This document shows positions 1-9,939 of a DNA stretch of 64,000 nucleotides, in pieces. The number at the start of each line of letters is the position of its first letter. Within the stretch, counting starts at the first letter, position 1. The notes beneath the pieces are model-generated. The model did no database searches. It was not told the origin of the DNA and worked only from the letters and a program-made list of their open reading frames with translations. The DNA is from Ehretia macrophylla (lineage: Eukaryota; Streptophyta; Magnoliopsida; Boraginales; Ehretiaceae), in contig CM075777.1 in NCBI GenBank assembly GCA_037974665.1, forward strand, positions 15,337,001 to 15,401,000, written 5' to 3'. A program made the position numbers and the translations under genes.

Positions 1-184
1 ACACCTGGTAAATGCTTTAGCGCAACAGACAAGAAATTACCATAGATCTGTGCTGTAGTTAGGAATCTCTGTTAGCATCATGACTTTTATCTGCATATGT
101 TCAATACAACTTCAAAACACAAAAAAAAAAAAAAAAATCCCTCAAGTGACAATTTTCAAAGAAGGAAAGATATGAAAGCTTCAC

Positions 185-597
185 TTATCGACGAAAGCAC
201 AGGACGCTCGCCAGCGACGAGGAGATCCGACGACTGGATCTGAAGCTTTGGTGGCTATGGTAGCTGATGATGATGACGAGGGCAAGGACAACGGAAGCAC
301 ATGAGGCTTGCCGGCGACGAGGAGATCCGACAACCAAGAACTGCAGCATCTTCGATGTCAACAAGATCTGGCGACCAAGATCTGAAGCTATGGCAGCTCG
401 ACGGCTCTTAACGATGACGACGCCGACGTCGATGAGATCTGGTGAGCACGACGGCTATGGCCGCTCGTTGGCGATGGCAGCACGACGGTTCACGACGACG
501 ACGACATCAATGAGAGCCTGCAGCTCGACGATACTGTAGTTGCTCACGACGACGACGACGACGTCGATGAAAGCCTGCAGCTCGACGGTACTGTAGC
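185..597. repeat. GC-rich region of degenerate direct repeats
   Basis: This patch is rich in GACGA and CGACGACGA triplets and is far more GC-rich than its surroundings. Two near-identical 22-bp words (GCCRGCGACGAGGAGATCCG) begin near 210 and 313. A longer unit ending in GCCTGCAGCTCGACG occurs near 501-538 and again near 559-597. A 90-codon open frame (267-539) falls here, but its low-complexity composition and lack of any recognisable domain argue against a gene. It may be a decayed minisatellite or part of an unrecognised transposon. Confidence 0.5.
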
Positions 598-889
598 TAA
601 GTTTTTTATTTATTTATTTATTTATGTGTTCTGTTTGTATATGTTGAAACGTAGTTGTGGCTCTAGATATCAAGTAGAAACTAAGAGTTTAAGAAATACA
701 TACTTACAATCTCACTTCTTCAGAAGATGATACAATCAGTTTAAATACTACAAACAAGTCACATAAAAAAATGTATTACAATGTTCTAGGCAACACACTG
801 CCCTAGATTCACATGTCTCAAGACTGACAAGCACATTGTTCAAGAAATATATTTAGATATTTCAACACTCCTTACTTTTGACGAAGTAT
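598..889. other. AT-rich intergenic DNA
   Basis: It starts with a short TTTA repeat (about 604-624). No gene or element was recognised in it. Confidence 0.4.
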
Positions 890-1290
890 TCATTAACTTG
901 GATAACTCATTTTGAATTGTCTAATTACCTTTTATGAGACAATTATGTTCATCAGACTGTAATCATACTTGTGCAATGTGAACAGTGCTGCCTACAATTG
1001 AAGGCTGCAACACAAAAAAATAGTTTTCAATTATTGATTCAAAAAGGAAGCCGTGTAATCATGTAAGTGGCTACAAGTGTAAATTGTTGGATTTTCTTTT
1101 AATCTATTAAAGAAAAATGTAAATTGTCGAATCTTTTAATATTTTCACTAACTGATGTAGTAAATAGTTCCACAAAAATTCTAGCATTAAATTTCCATGT
1201 ATTTCTTCAAAGATCTGTTGAGGTTCCTGGCTTTAGATTTGTAATCATTGGAGCCGTTTATTACATATTTCAAGTCTGGAAGATGGCACT
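890..1290 (+). repeat. Diverged duplicated flank, paralogue of 41.95-42.30 kb
   Basis: The run of words TTGTCTAATTRC, GGAAGCYGTGTAATCA, GTGGCTACAA-type text, AATGTAAATTGT and GTGGTTCC or GAGGTTCC recurs in the same order and orientation at about 41,950-42,300, in the 3' flank of PPR copy E. This makes it part of the duplicated neighbourhood and not unique DNA. No coding function is apparent. Confidence 0.6.
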
Positions 1291-1296
1291 GACTAT

Positions 1297-1669
1297 CAGC
1301 TCTAACCCCTGCTTTACCTATGGCCTCAGCCTCATGTTCAAGCACGGCATCATACTTTAATTTCAAAATCTGGAACTGCACCCTGCTCTTGATCCCTTGC
1401 AGCCTCGAGGTCCTATCCAGCCTACAAATTTATTGTAAATGATTATCTTTTGGCCCACCAGTAAACTTAGACTCTTTTGCAACATAAGAGGTCGAAGTCT
1501 CAAGTCAGGGCCTATTCTATCTCTGAATCTTTTTGCTTACCTCCAGGCCCAGGTTCGCCCTTTTCGTCCTCTTGCATAGTGGAACTGATATTCTCAGGCT
1601 CAACCCCATGCTCAACCTCTTGATCAGGTATCGTGTCCGGAATTTTCAGACAGATGTCCAACTCTTCAG
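1297..1669 (-). other. Possible decayed coding exons, unidentified
   Basis: On the minus strand, 1669-1541 is a 129-base open segment with a splice-acceptor-like CCTGTGCAG before it and a donor-like GTAAGC after it. It would encode an acidic peptide beginning EELDICLKIPDTIPDQEVEH. A second segment, from 1421 downward, follows a TTTGTAG acceptor and reads LDRTSRLQGIKSRVQFQIL in one frame. The phases of the two segments do not join cleanly, and no family was recognised. The plus strand here also shows scattered Q- and P-rich words. It is best treated as a possible gene remnant. Confidence 0.2.
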
Positions 1670-1949
1670 CTGCACAGGATAATAATGGAGCAGAATATGG
1701 AGAAGACAGATTTCTGAAGGCTGCTAACAGTCTAACACAACCACAAGTTAAGGTGCAAGCATAGCAAGTTCATCAGGATCTAGGCTACACAGTTGCTGCT
1801 GATGATCACCTCTTGCATCAGCCACAAACTCCGGAACATGACAGCATTTTGCTTCTACTCAGTTTCAGACTCAGGTGCAGCCTTGTAGTCAGCTCAGGCC
1901 AACAGTTGCTGATGCTATCCCTTTGCATCTTGCAGTTGCTCAACATTAG

Positions 1950-2395
1950 GTTTCAGCCCTAGGTTCAACCCCCTAATCATTTTCAGATGAGTGAGTAGCT
2001 CAGAACTCCATCCCCTATTGCAGGTTGAGTTCTACCTACCCCTGGTTATCTTAAATGCAACTTAAGATGCTTCTTTTTGTCCAAGCAATTTGGAATTTAG
2101 ATTGGTTGTGCTGCTTAGAGAGCACCATGGATTCCTTATTCATGGTTCAGCCCGAAAATGCAGGGCTCTGAATGCCTTGCAACCTAAGCTGTGGCCCTGC
2201 ATGAAGCTTGCCTTTATGTCGAGTCCTTAGGTGTGCGCATTTCCCATTAGAGTGGATTTGTAATATCCCACCCCTTTAGCCTTCGATTTACAATGTTCTT
2301 CTCCCTCTTGAGGGTTGGTTAACTTTGTGACTGAACAATATACTGAATTACAGACTATATGTATAGTTTCCTTCAAAATCTAGCCGTTGCGAATT
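1950..2395 (+). repeat. Truncated paralogue of the DNA upstream of the right-edge gene
   Basis: From CCCATTAGAGTGGATTTGTA through GGGTTGGTTAACTTTGTG to CTTCAAAATCTAGC this segment matches about 63,360-63,790 in order and orientation. The match fades earlier, in a Q-rich-looking stretch, and ends sharply near 2,390. At the right edge, the corresponding point is followed by an open frame with a membrane segment. Here that frame is missing, so this is a truncated copy of the neighbouring gene's 5' region. Confidence 0.7.
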
Positions 2396-2399
2396 AGTG

Positions 2400-2739
2400 A
2401 CATCTAGTTAAAATTCTTCAGTTCAATGCTCAATGCTTCTTCCATACCCTACCCCATCTCTTGCTAGTTCTCTTCCCCAATATTTTCATTATCTGATGTT
2501 AAGCTTCTCTCTCTCGATGTATACATACATCTGTACATACATATACAAAATCTATAGGTAATCAAGATGTACATCTAGTCTTAAGTTCACAAATAATTCT
2601 ATTTCAACTGTGTCAAATATAAAAAAGGTCGTGTCATCAACCAAGGCGAAATACAAAGACATCCCAACACATATGCTATAAGAAAACTAAAATATTGTGA
2701 CATGGTAATACGATATTAATCAAAAAGAAAAGATTGCAT
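2400..2739. other. Intergenic DNA, nothing recognised
   Basis: AT-rich sequence with a short ATACAT-type run near 2,520-2,550. No gene, RNA or element was recognised. Confidence 0.4.
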
Positions 2740-3055
2740 TCTGTTATGTGTCCATATATATGTACATAGACAAACAAATGTAGTTTTTCTATATTTATCT
2801 TGGAAAACATTGTTTTACAAGATTTTGACAAAGGACATAACGTACTTTTTCTAATCAGCGTCAGCATCTTCATCAGACTGATAAAAGATACACGATTGAA
2901 TTACCTTGTATGTTACAAACGTAAAATCTCTAGAAATTTTGCATTTGCATATCCAACACCACCCCTTATGTATGATAAATGAAGCATAGTCGAGTCTTTG
3001 ATTATGAAGATCTCGTTACGTAAAAATTTCTTAGTCTTATTCAATAATCATGGTC
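2740..3055 (+). repeat. 5'-flank module of the PPR unit, no gene attached
   Basis: The words CCATATATRTACATA, ACAAACAAATGTA, TTGAATTACCTTGTATSTTACAAA and ATCTCTAGAAAT, followed by a CCAACACC word, also occur in order upstream of PPR-B (17.69-18.26 kb) and PPR-F (46-47 kb). The end of this segment also resembles about 4,775-4,820. No PPR coding sequence follows; a 3'-flank module begins about 100 bases later. Confidence 0.6.
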
Positions 3056-3139
3056 TTGTCCTTCTGCAGAAAGTGTTTCGAGTAATGGAAAATTTAACCA
3101 GTACTATCAAATGTTTAATATAAGTGTCCAAAGTAACCT

Positions 3140-3490
3140 CTACCGTTTATCTTTTTGTCCAATTGTGATGTTGCCTTAATTTTTTGCTGCAGCAGACAAC
3201 TGTGCTTCATACAAAACATGGTACAGTTGTAGAGATTGCATTGGAGAATCTGCGTATATGTCCAATTCTTTCAATGGTTTCAAGCCTTCTGACTTTATTG
3301 TGTGAAAATACTTGAAATGCATGACAAAAGCAAAGTGGTGAAGTTTTCAGCATATGACAAGCCGGGGAGTGGATTTCTGCAAGGTATCACAGTGAGCACT
3401 TTGTTTTCATGTGGTTTGCTATATGAGGTGTTGGCAACTGATATGCTTTTTGTGATGTTTTCACAAATGTGTAATCAAGAACAAAATTAA
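3140..3490 (+). repeat. 3'-flank module of the PPR unit, no gene attached
   Basis: The series GTGATGTTG, GCAGCAGACAACTGTGCTTC, AACATGGTACA, GTAGAGATTG and, further on, TTGAAATGCATGACAAAAGC matches the DNA downstream of PPR-G (62.94-63.24 kb). Shorter stretches match flanks of A (17.45 kb), B (27.05 kb) and D (32.7 kb). Short open frames here are incidental. Confidence 0.65.
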
Positions 3491-4389
3491 GTTTGCTTAG
3501 GCATCACAGTCACCAACACCTTATATAACAAACACCTTACATATTTTTCTGAGCCTGCAAAATGTCTCTACACTTTCTAGACATGGCATTCATATATAGA
3601 TATGGTACCAAAGAGTGAATCTCTTTGAGCAACACTATGGTAGGGACTTTGTATTGCTACCCATATTGTGTTTCACGTAACTTTTACAAATATAACCAAT
3701 ATATGGAAATTATTTGATTTAAATGACTGCAAAACTAATAGGAAAACATCAATGGTGGACTGGGTAAGAGATTTTCAACTATGCGTAAGATACAAAGTTG
3801 TACCTTGTCCGAGAAACCATTAGAATAATACCCAATAATTTGATGATCCTCATATAACCTCTCTCTCCTTTTCTTTTCAACTGAGTTTTCGACTGTCGAG
3901 TCTACTCTAAATGATATCCATCAAGATTCTTTCTCTGAGGGTATTGTGCACCAGCCCGAACTAATTCAATGATTGTAGCAAAACTGACTGCAATGAGCAG
4001 AAATATCATTCGTGGGTTAGACCTCAACTTCATTCGTGGGTTATAAGAGCCTGTAATTATCATTTGGGTACAACCATGATCTTTCAAATGGTACGGATTG
4101 AAACTCGACTCTCCATGATATTGGCTCTTATAATGTGAATTCTTTTCGCCTAATCTTCATATTTCTGGTTTGGCAGCTAATCTGCAGAGATCACAGATGT
4201 AAAATTATCACTACTTTAGCTTAACACTTCAAGGTAAGACATTGGCCCCGAAAGAAGTTTGTCAATCTGTATCAATTCACTATTGAATCCAACTGCTTGG
4301 GACTAGTTAATAGTTAATAGATATTACTCTCGAACCAAACCAACCATTTTTCCACAAGGTGAGGACAATTATATGGATATTTTAACGCT
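3491..4389. other. Intergenic DNA
   Basis: AT-rich sequence between flank modules. No convincing gene or element was recognised. Confidence 0.35.
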
Positions 4390-4665
4390 ACTTATTTCTG
4401 TCAAGAATTATCTCCTTTATTAGTTCCATATAAGTGAGGTCTCGTCTAAGTGTTTCTATCCAACTCATTTTAGGTCTTTCTCTACCCCTCGTATGAGGTG
4501 ATATTTTCATACCTTTGCACCTTATAACATCGTCTCCACGAGTCGTCTTCTAATACATCTATATCGTCTCAGATGATTCTCTCGCATTTTATCTTAAATT
4601 GGGGTCACCTTCATGTTTTCTCATATTACTTGTTCTTAATCTTGTCTTTCATAGTTAATAAATAC
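4390..4665 (-). mobile_element. RTE-type LINE 3' fragment, decayed
   Basis: The text from AGTGAGGTCTCGTCTAAGTG through TTTAGGTCTTTCTCTAC and GGGGTCACCTTCATG parallels 42,545-42,800, the 3' coding end of the larger RTE LINE, in the same orientation. Only the tail of the reverse-transcriptase open frame remains, and it is more diverged than the later copy. It is a 5'-truncated LINE remnant. Confidence 0.65.
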
Positions 4666-4739
4666 TATTCTCCTCCTGCAGCTAGTTGGACAATTAACGC
4701 CTTCTAAGATTAGGGGAAATATCTTCTAAGATTAGTTGG

Positions 4740-5530
4740 CTAGAAAATCGAACACCACCCAATCTGTCGCATAATGAAGCATGTCGAGTATTCGATTATG
4801 ATTTATGAATAACCAAGGCCTTGTAGTTTTGTACAACACATATAATAATGACAAATTTCATTACTAGTATTTAATGTTTACTCTCTCATAGAAAGTCAAC
4901 AATTTTTTATAATGCCCATCTATCTATACTAAAAAAGCTCCTCCAACACATTATTGTAAGTAATAATATTGGGCTCCAATCCTCTTATGAGAATAATAAT
5001 ATTCACTCCTCCACGTCCATGAGGCATCTCTAAGTGTTCATTTTCTTACACTTATAATATGATTAATCAATGTCATTGCTAATAAAATATGTTGTTTTTT
5101 TTTTTGTGCTAAGCAAACAAGTAATTCTATTAAGCTCAACAAATCTCTTTACAATAAATTTAAAAAAAAAAAAATCAATCTCACTCACATTTGAGATGGT
5201 ACCTCAAACCTCTCAATTAAAAAGCATTGATAGGGTGTCTAGACACTTTCGACCAAGAAAGACCTCCAACCCAAATTCAAATTGAGAAACTACAACTGAA
5301 ATACAAATGCTCTCTTGTTTCCAAAACCATTCCACAACACACACATAGACCATTAATTTGCATACCTCAGGATGTATCATGTGCTCTTACAACATTATTA
5401 AGAGTTATAATTCAAAAATATATATTTTGGGTACCAATTTAATGATCATTATACGAAAAAGTACTAAAGTGGTACAAGAGTATGACATAGTATTGGTAAC
5501 TGCAATAGTGATGTTAAGGGTTGAAATTTA
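4740..5530 (+). repeat. 5'-flank module upstream of PPR-A
   Basis: The words CTCCAACACATTA, CAATCCTC, ATGATTAATCAATGTCATTG, TGCTAATAAA, ATCATGTGCTCTTAC and TGATCAT recur at 20.4-20.7, 47.2-47.5 and 50.4-50.65 kb, each time upstream of a PPR copy. Here the module is separated from PPR-A by the nested elements at 5.8-14.4 kb. The module resumes after the nest near 14,450. Confidence 0.65.
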
Positions 5531-5811
5531 TTACATTCGACCCGAGATACTTTCTGTAAAACAAAAAAAGGGACAACGGGTGTTATTTGTCGTGAACTCT
5601 CTCCAGTATGAGAGCTAGTATTCTGCTGGGGAATAACTTTAGTGACAAATTTAACAATAGATAATATTAGTTATTTTTGAGTCACATTCCATGTTCTATT
5701 TATAGTAATGGATAAGAAATCTTTTTGGGATATGGTTGTGGGCTTCAATAGTCCTTGGTTCTTATTATTATACCAAGTGGCTAGTAGGAAATGCTCCTTT
5801 TACTTTGGGTC
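5531..5811. other. DNA between flank module and nested elements
   Basis: Sequence not found in the sister 5' flanks, so it is either an insertion or diverged flank. No gene was recognised. Confidence 0.3.
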
Positions 5812-6183
5812 TGTTTGGATTGAAGGGAAAAAGGGGAAGAGGAAGTAAGGGGAGATATTAGAAAGTTCTCTTTCTTGTTTGTTTTGGAAGTTTTCAAGGG
5901 AAAAAAAAGTGGAGAGATCAAAGCAACCCCTCCCAAGCTCATTTTTTCTTTACCCCAATTTGAGGTAAAATAGAGGGATGGGAGAGTAAGTCTTCGTTAT
6001 GAAAGTTATGATTGGCCTAAAAAGCTTATAATCTTTATTTTGATAATAACAAAACATCTAAATTGTGCTTTAGTATTCTTTTTGTATTTTGGGTAAGACA
6101 TTCAATCCAACAAAGCAAGTCCACATCAACATGGATCAACTAAATTCAGTCAAAGGCTAGAAAGCTATTGGGTCAAGTCAAAG

Positions 6184-9100
6184 TGTCACGCCCCAACCCG
6201 ACCTATGAAGGCTAGACTAGGGTATGACCTAATTCATTTATGCTATTTTGCCTACTTAATCATTTTTTATGATTTAACACTTAACGTTGGCCTAGAACTC
6301 CAAAAGTTTTTTCAAAAAATCGGCAGCATAACGGTTGTATTTAAGACCTTTGGTTTGACCTAATTTTCTAGAATGCCTCAAAATTTTCAATTGTTAATCC
6401 GACTCCGATAAAGATTCCTGTTTTGTCATCAATAGATATGCCTACTAATTTATCTCGATAGTCTCGTTTGATTAACAAGGCTAACATGATAACTATGTCC
6501 TGTTTGTTTGCCAGTTCCTGTCTTGGCAAGTACTTATTATCCCTTAGCTTACGCATAAGCACCTAAGTGAGATTAGACAGAGTTTCATTATATGCTTCTT
6601 CACCTAGTGGTTTAAACGCCTATGATAACTACTATTCAAGATAATGAAAGCAAATAACCAAATAAAGAGTTCGTCCGGTTATAGATAGTACAATCCAAAG
6701 TTAGACCCAAATTACAACAGGGTCATTTACATCAACGAAATAAAGAGTCCGCAAACAAACACAACATCCCTAATAGCATCCATGTTCACAAAAATCATGC
6801 AATGCACATAGTTGTTCCAAAGGTTCATCAACTAGCACAATTTCTTCAGGTACCTGTTCCAAATTTGCTTCACTTGTGACAAAAAAGAGGGTGAGTCCTT
6901 ATGAACTCAGCGAGGGGGGAACAAGTGACAAGGTTTTGAAATCCTTTTCCAGTTAATCTTATGAAAACTCCTTTGGAAACATGTCATATAAAATAAGTAA
7001 GTTCATAATATAACATAAATATAAATGAACACATTTACCCGTTTTTCTTCCCCGAGGTTCTCTAGGAACCAAGCGAGAGTACTTAAACACATAGTGAAAA
7101 TGATACGGTGAGCTTTCGCTCTTAAGATCAATCGGTGAGCATTTGTTCTCAAGATCATTTTCAATAACCATTGTTGTAGCCGACATCAATCATCCACTTA
7201 TCACTCCAAATGGGTGTACTCCGGATGTACACCAAACCTACGACCCAACTCTACGAGGATGGAATGCCAAACGAGAGAGGGAATTGGACCATAGTAGTCA
7301 CGGGAGTACTGGCAAGCCCTATGCCGCCCGGCATTCGTGAAACGCTACCATACCACAATAAAAGGTTGTAACCTTGTATGCAATGCACAATTGTACCATT
7401 TAACATTTTACATTAGGAGGTCAACAAAGTAAGTTGCCTCCGAGCAATTATAAGATCACATTTTGACAAGTAAACATATGAAGCATGCTTTGACATGTAA
7501 ATTCACGTTGTAAAACACTTAGGAGCATGTGAACATTTAACAGACAGCCAAGTAATATCATATAAAACAAGTCATATAACTCATTTTAGTTCACATATCA
7601 AGTGTTAAGATCATACAAGCATGCTATGACACTTACACAAAATCGGGTGCAAGAATAGTCTACTTATCAATATGCAATCATCAAGAATCATGCTTAGAGC
7701 TATAAAGACAATTCCGGGCAGCCTATTAACATTCCTCAAAATCAATTATAAGTCACACAAAAGTGGTTTATGACTTAGGAGTCTACGTGGCTATTAGGGT
7801 TTACAAGACCGTGCTCGAGTGTTGATTTTGTTTGCTAAGGACCACAAGTGACACTTAAACCTTTTCAAGCATACTTAGAAATTATTGGGCAGCCTACTAA
7901 CCAATCAATTGAACACACTTAACCATAAGATCATCACTTAGCAAGTATTCATAAGCAATAAGGCCTCAATTTCGTGCTTACACATGCGATTAAGCAACAA
8001 TTCGTCATGTAATTAAACCCAAGCCATACATCAATTAATTAAGCATCCTCAACCACCCAAAACAGCCCACACAACTTCTAATTTCCACAATTCCAAGCAT
8101 TCAACACCTCAAGTAAAGTTACAACATGATTCAAAGCATATTACCAAGCAAAATTTCTACTGCAATGGTCTGTTTTTTCTCATTCGTTTAGCCAAGTAAA
8201 TAACCTCAAAATTTCAGTGAACCAAATTTCAAATTTAATCGTAATGAGTGTTTTAAATCTAGGAACAAACCTCGCTGCATTCCGAGTTTGGACTTAGGAG
8301 TTATGACCAAAACCGTGAGACTACGCAAAACTGTCCAGATTCATACACATTTTGATATTTTCCATTTTTGAGGCCTTTAAACTCAAAATTAGCCTTAGCC
8401 TATTTCTGAAAAATATGTTCATAACTGACCAATCTAGTGACCTACCAAATTTCATGCATTTTTATCAATTTTTATGAGGCCAAAAACACTTCGTTCTACA
8501 AGGTCAGTAATCTGCCAGAAAAACGTGTTTACATATCTCTAAGTTTATAGCCATTATCAAGCCATGCATGAGTAGATAGGCTCATATAAACACATATACA
8601 TGAAATTAAAGAGTAAATACAGCCATATGAGAGCATGCATGTGAGTTTTGAAAGCATTTAAAAGGTTTTAACCCTCACCTTAGCAAGTTGATGGATGAAA
8701 ATGCAAGAACGCCCTTGAATCGCACGAATAGCCTATTTTCCTTGCTTTGGCCGAGTGGTAGCTTGTTTTTCTTTAAATCCTAGCTTATTTAGCATATACT
8801 TAGTGTGTGCATGTGATTGGAACAAAAATAAATGGAAGAAAACTCTTAAAGTTACCTATGGCCGAAAATTATGAGTTTTGTGAACTTGTGCGAATTTCTT
8901 GCTATGTTGCTTGCTTGTTGCTTGCTTTGGCCGAAGCTTGAGTGGTCTAGAGAGAAAAATTTCAGTCTTGGGAGCTCAAGGGAGCCATGGCTGAAATGAG
9001 AGGAGAAGAGAGAGAGAGTTTGAGAGAAAAATTGATGTTGAAGAGTTGTGTGTGTGTGTGTGTCGGCCTTAGGCCTTGCAATAGTTGAATTTTGTTTGTT

Positions 9101-9736
9101 ATTTGAGCATTTTTTTTTGAATTTTAAGCATGCTTGGGTGAGTAGGCCGAGAAAGGAAGCTTGGGGTAGGGTGTATAGGAATTTTTTATGCATTGTGTTT
9201 TGTGTGTGTCATAGATTGTCTAGGATTATTTGAAATTATGCAAAGCTTGACCAAATGCTAGGCATGGCCGGCCATGGCATGCTAGATTTCTTGGCTTTTG
9301 AGTTCTATTTATGCTTAATCTATTGTAGGCTAAGAGTATTTTATGTTTAGGAGTTTGTATTGTAAGAGAATGTTAGGAATTTAGGGAACCTAGGTAGAAT
9401 TGAATATAATAATGTTTGAGATAGTTTAATATTATTTTAGTGTTAATGGAATTTGTAGGATTTTTTTATTGTCTAGTTCTTTGTGTAGGAATCTTTATTG
9501 ATTAACGTGTAGGCAGGCTTTCTTAGGTCTAGGGAACGCACTATGAGATAAGGCACGAACTTTAAGACAATGCACGTACTCCAAAGTAAATGCACGCAAC
9601 CCTAGGTAAATGCACGTAATTCAATGCAATGCACATAATTTCAAGGTACAACTCTTAAACCTAGGTTAGGGCATGTAGTTCAAGGTTAGGGCGCATGAAT
9701 CGAGGTAAGACAAGTTATTCGGGGTCGAGCCTCACA
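6184..9736 (-). mobile_element. Solo LTR, 3.55 kb, same family as 37743-41303
   Basis: It starts TGTCACGCCCCAACCCG and ends CGAGCCTCACA, the inverse of the copy at 37.7 kb. A perfect 5-bp target duplication, CAAAG, lies at 6179-6183 and 9737-9741. The TG...CA ends, 5-bp duplication and length fit one unusually long LTR left by recombination. No gag or pol domain is visible. A Ty3/gypsy origin is likely from LTR length, but unproven. Short open frames inside are not considered genes. Confidence 0.8.
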
Positions 9737-9939
9737 CAAAGCCCAATCAGAAAATGTATCAAAGCCCAAAAAGGTAATCTTTTGTCTTGTCTCATTCAAA
9801 TGAAGACTCTTAGGGGAATCAAGTTATGAAGACCCGAAGAAAAAGGCATGTTAACTCAAAGAATTTGAGTTAAAGATTCGACGATAAAGAGGGAGTCACA
9901 AGAAAGGAGACATGGCGACAAACTTATATGCTACCTTGA

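Noticed and set aside
8735-8760. GGCCGAGTGGTAGC resembling a tRNA D-arm
   Set aside because: No acceptor stem, anticodon arm or T-arm surrounds it, and it lies inside a solo LTR.
6184-9736. Small open frames inside the long solo LTR (for example 113 codons at 8852-9193, minus strand)
   Set aside because: They have no domain and lie in LTR-style non-coding DNA.
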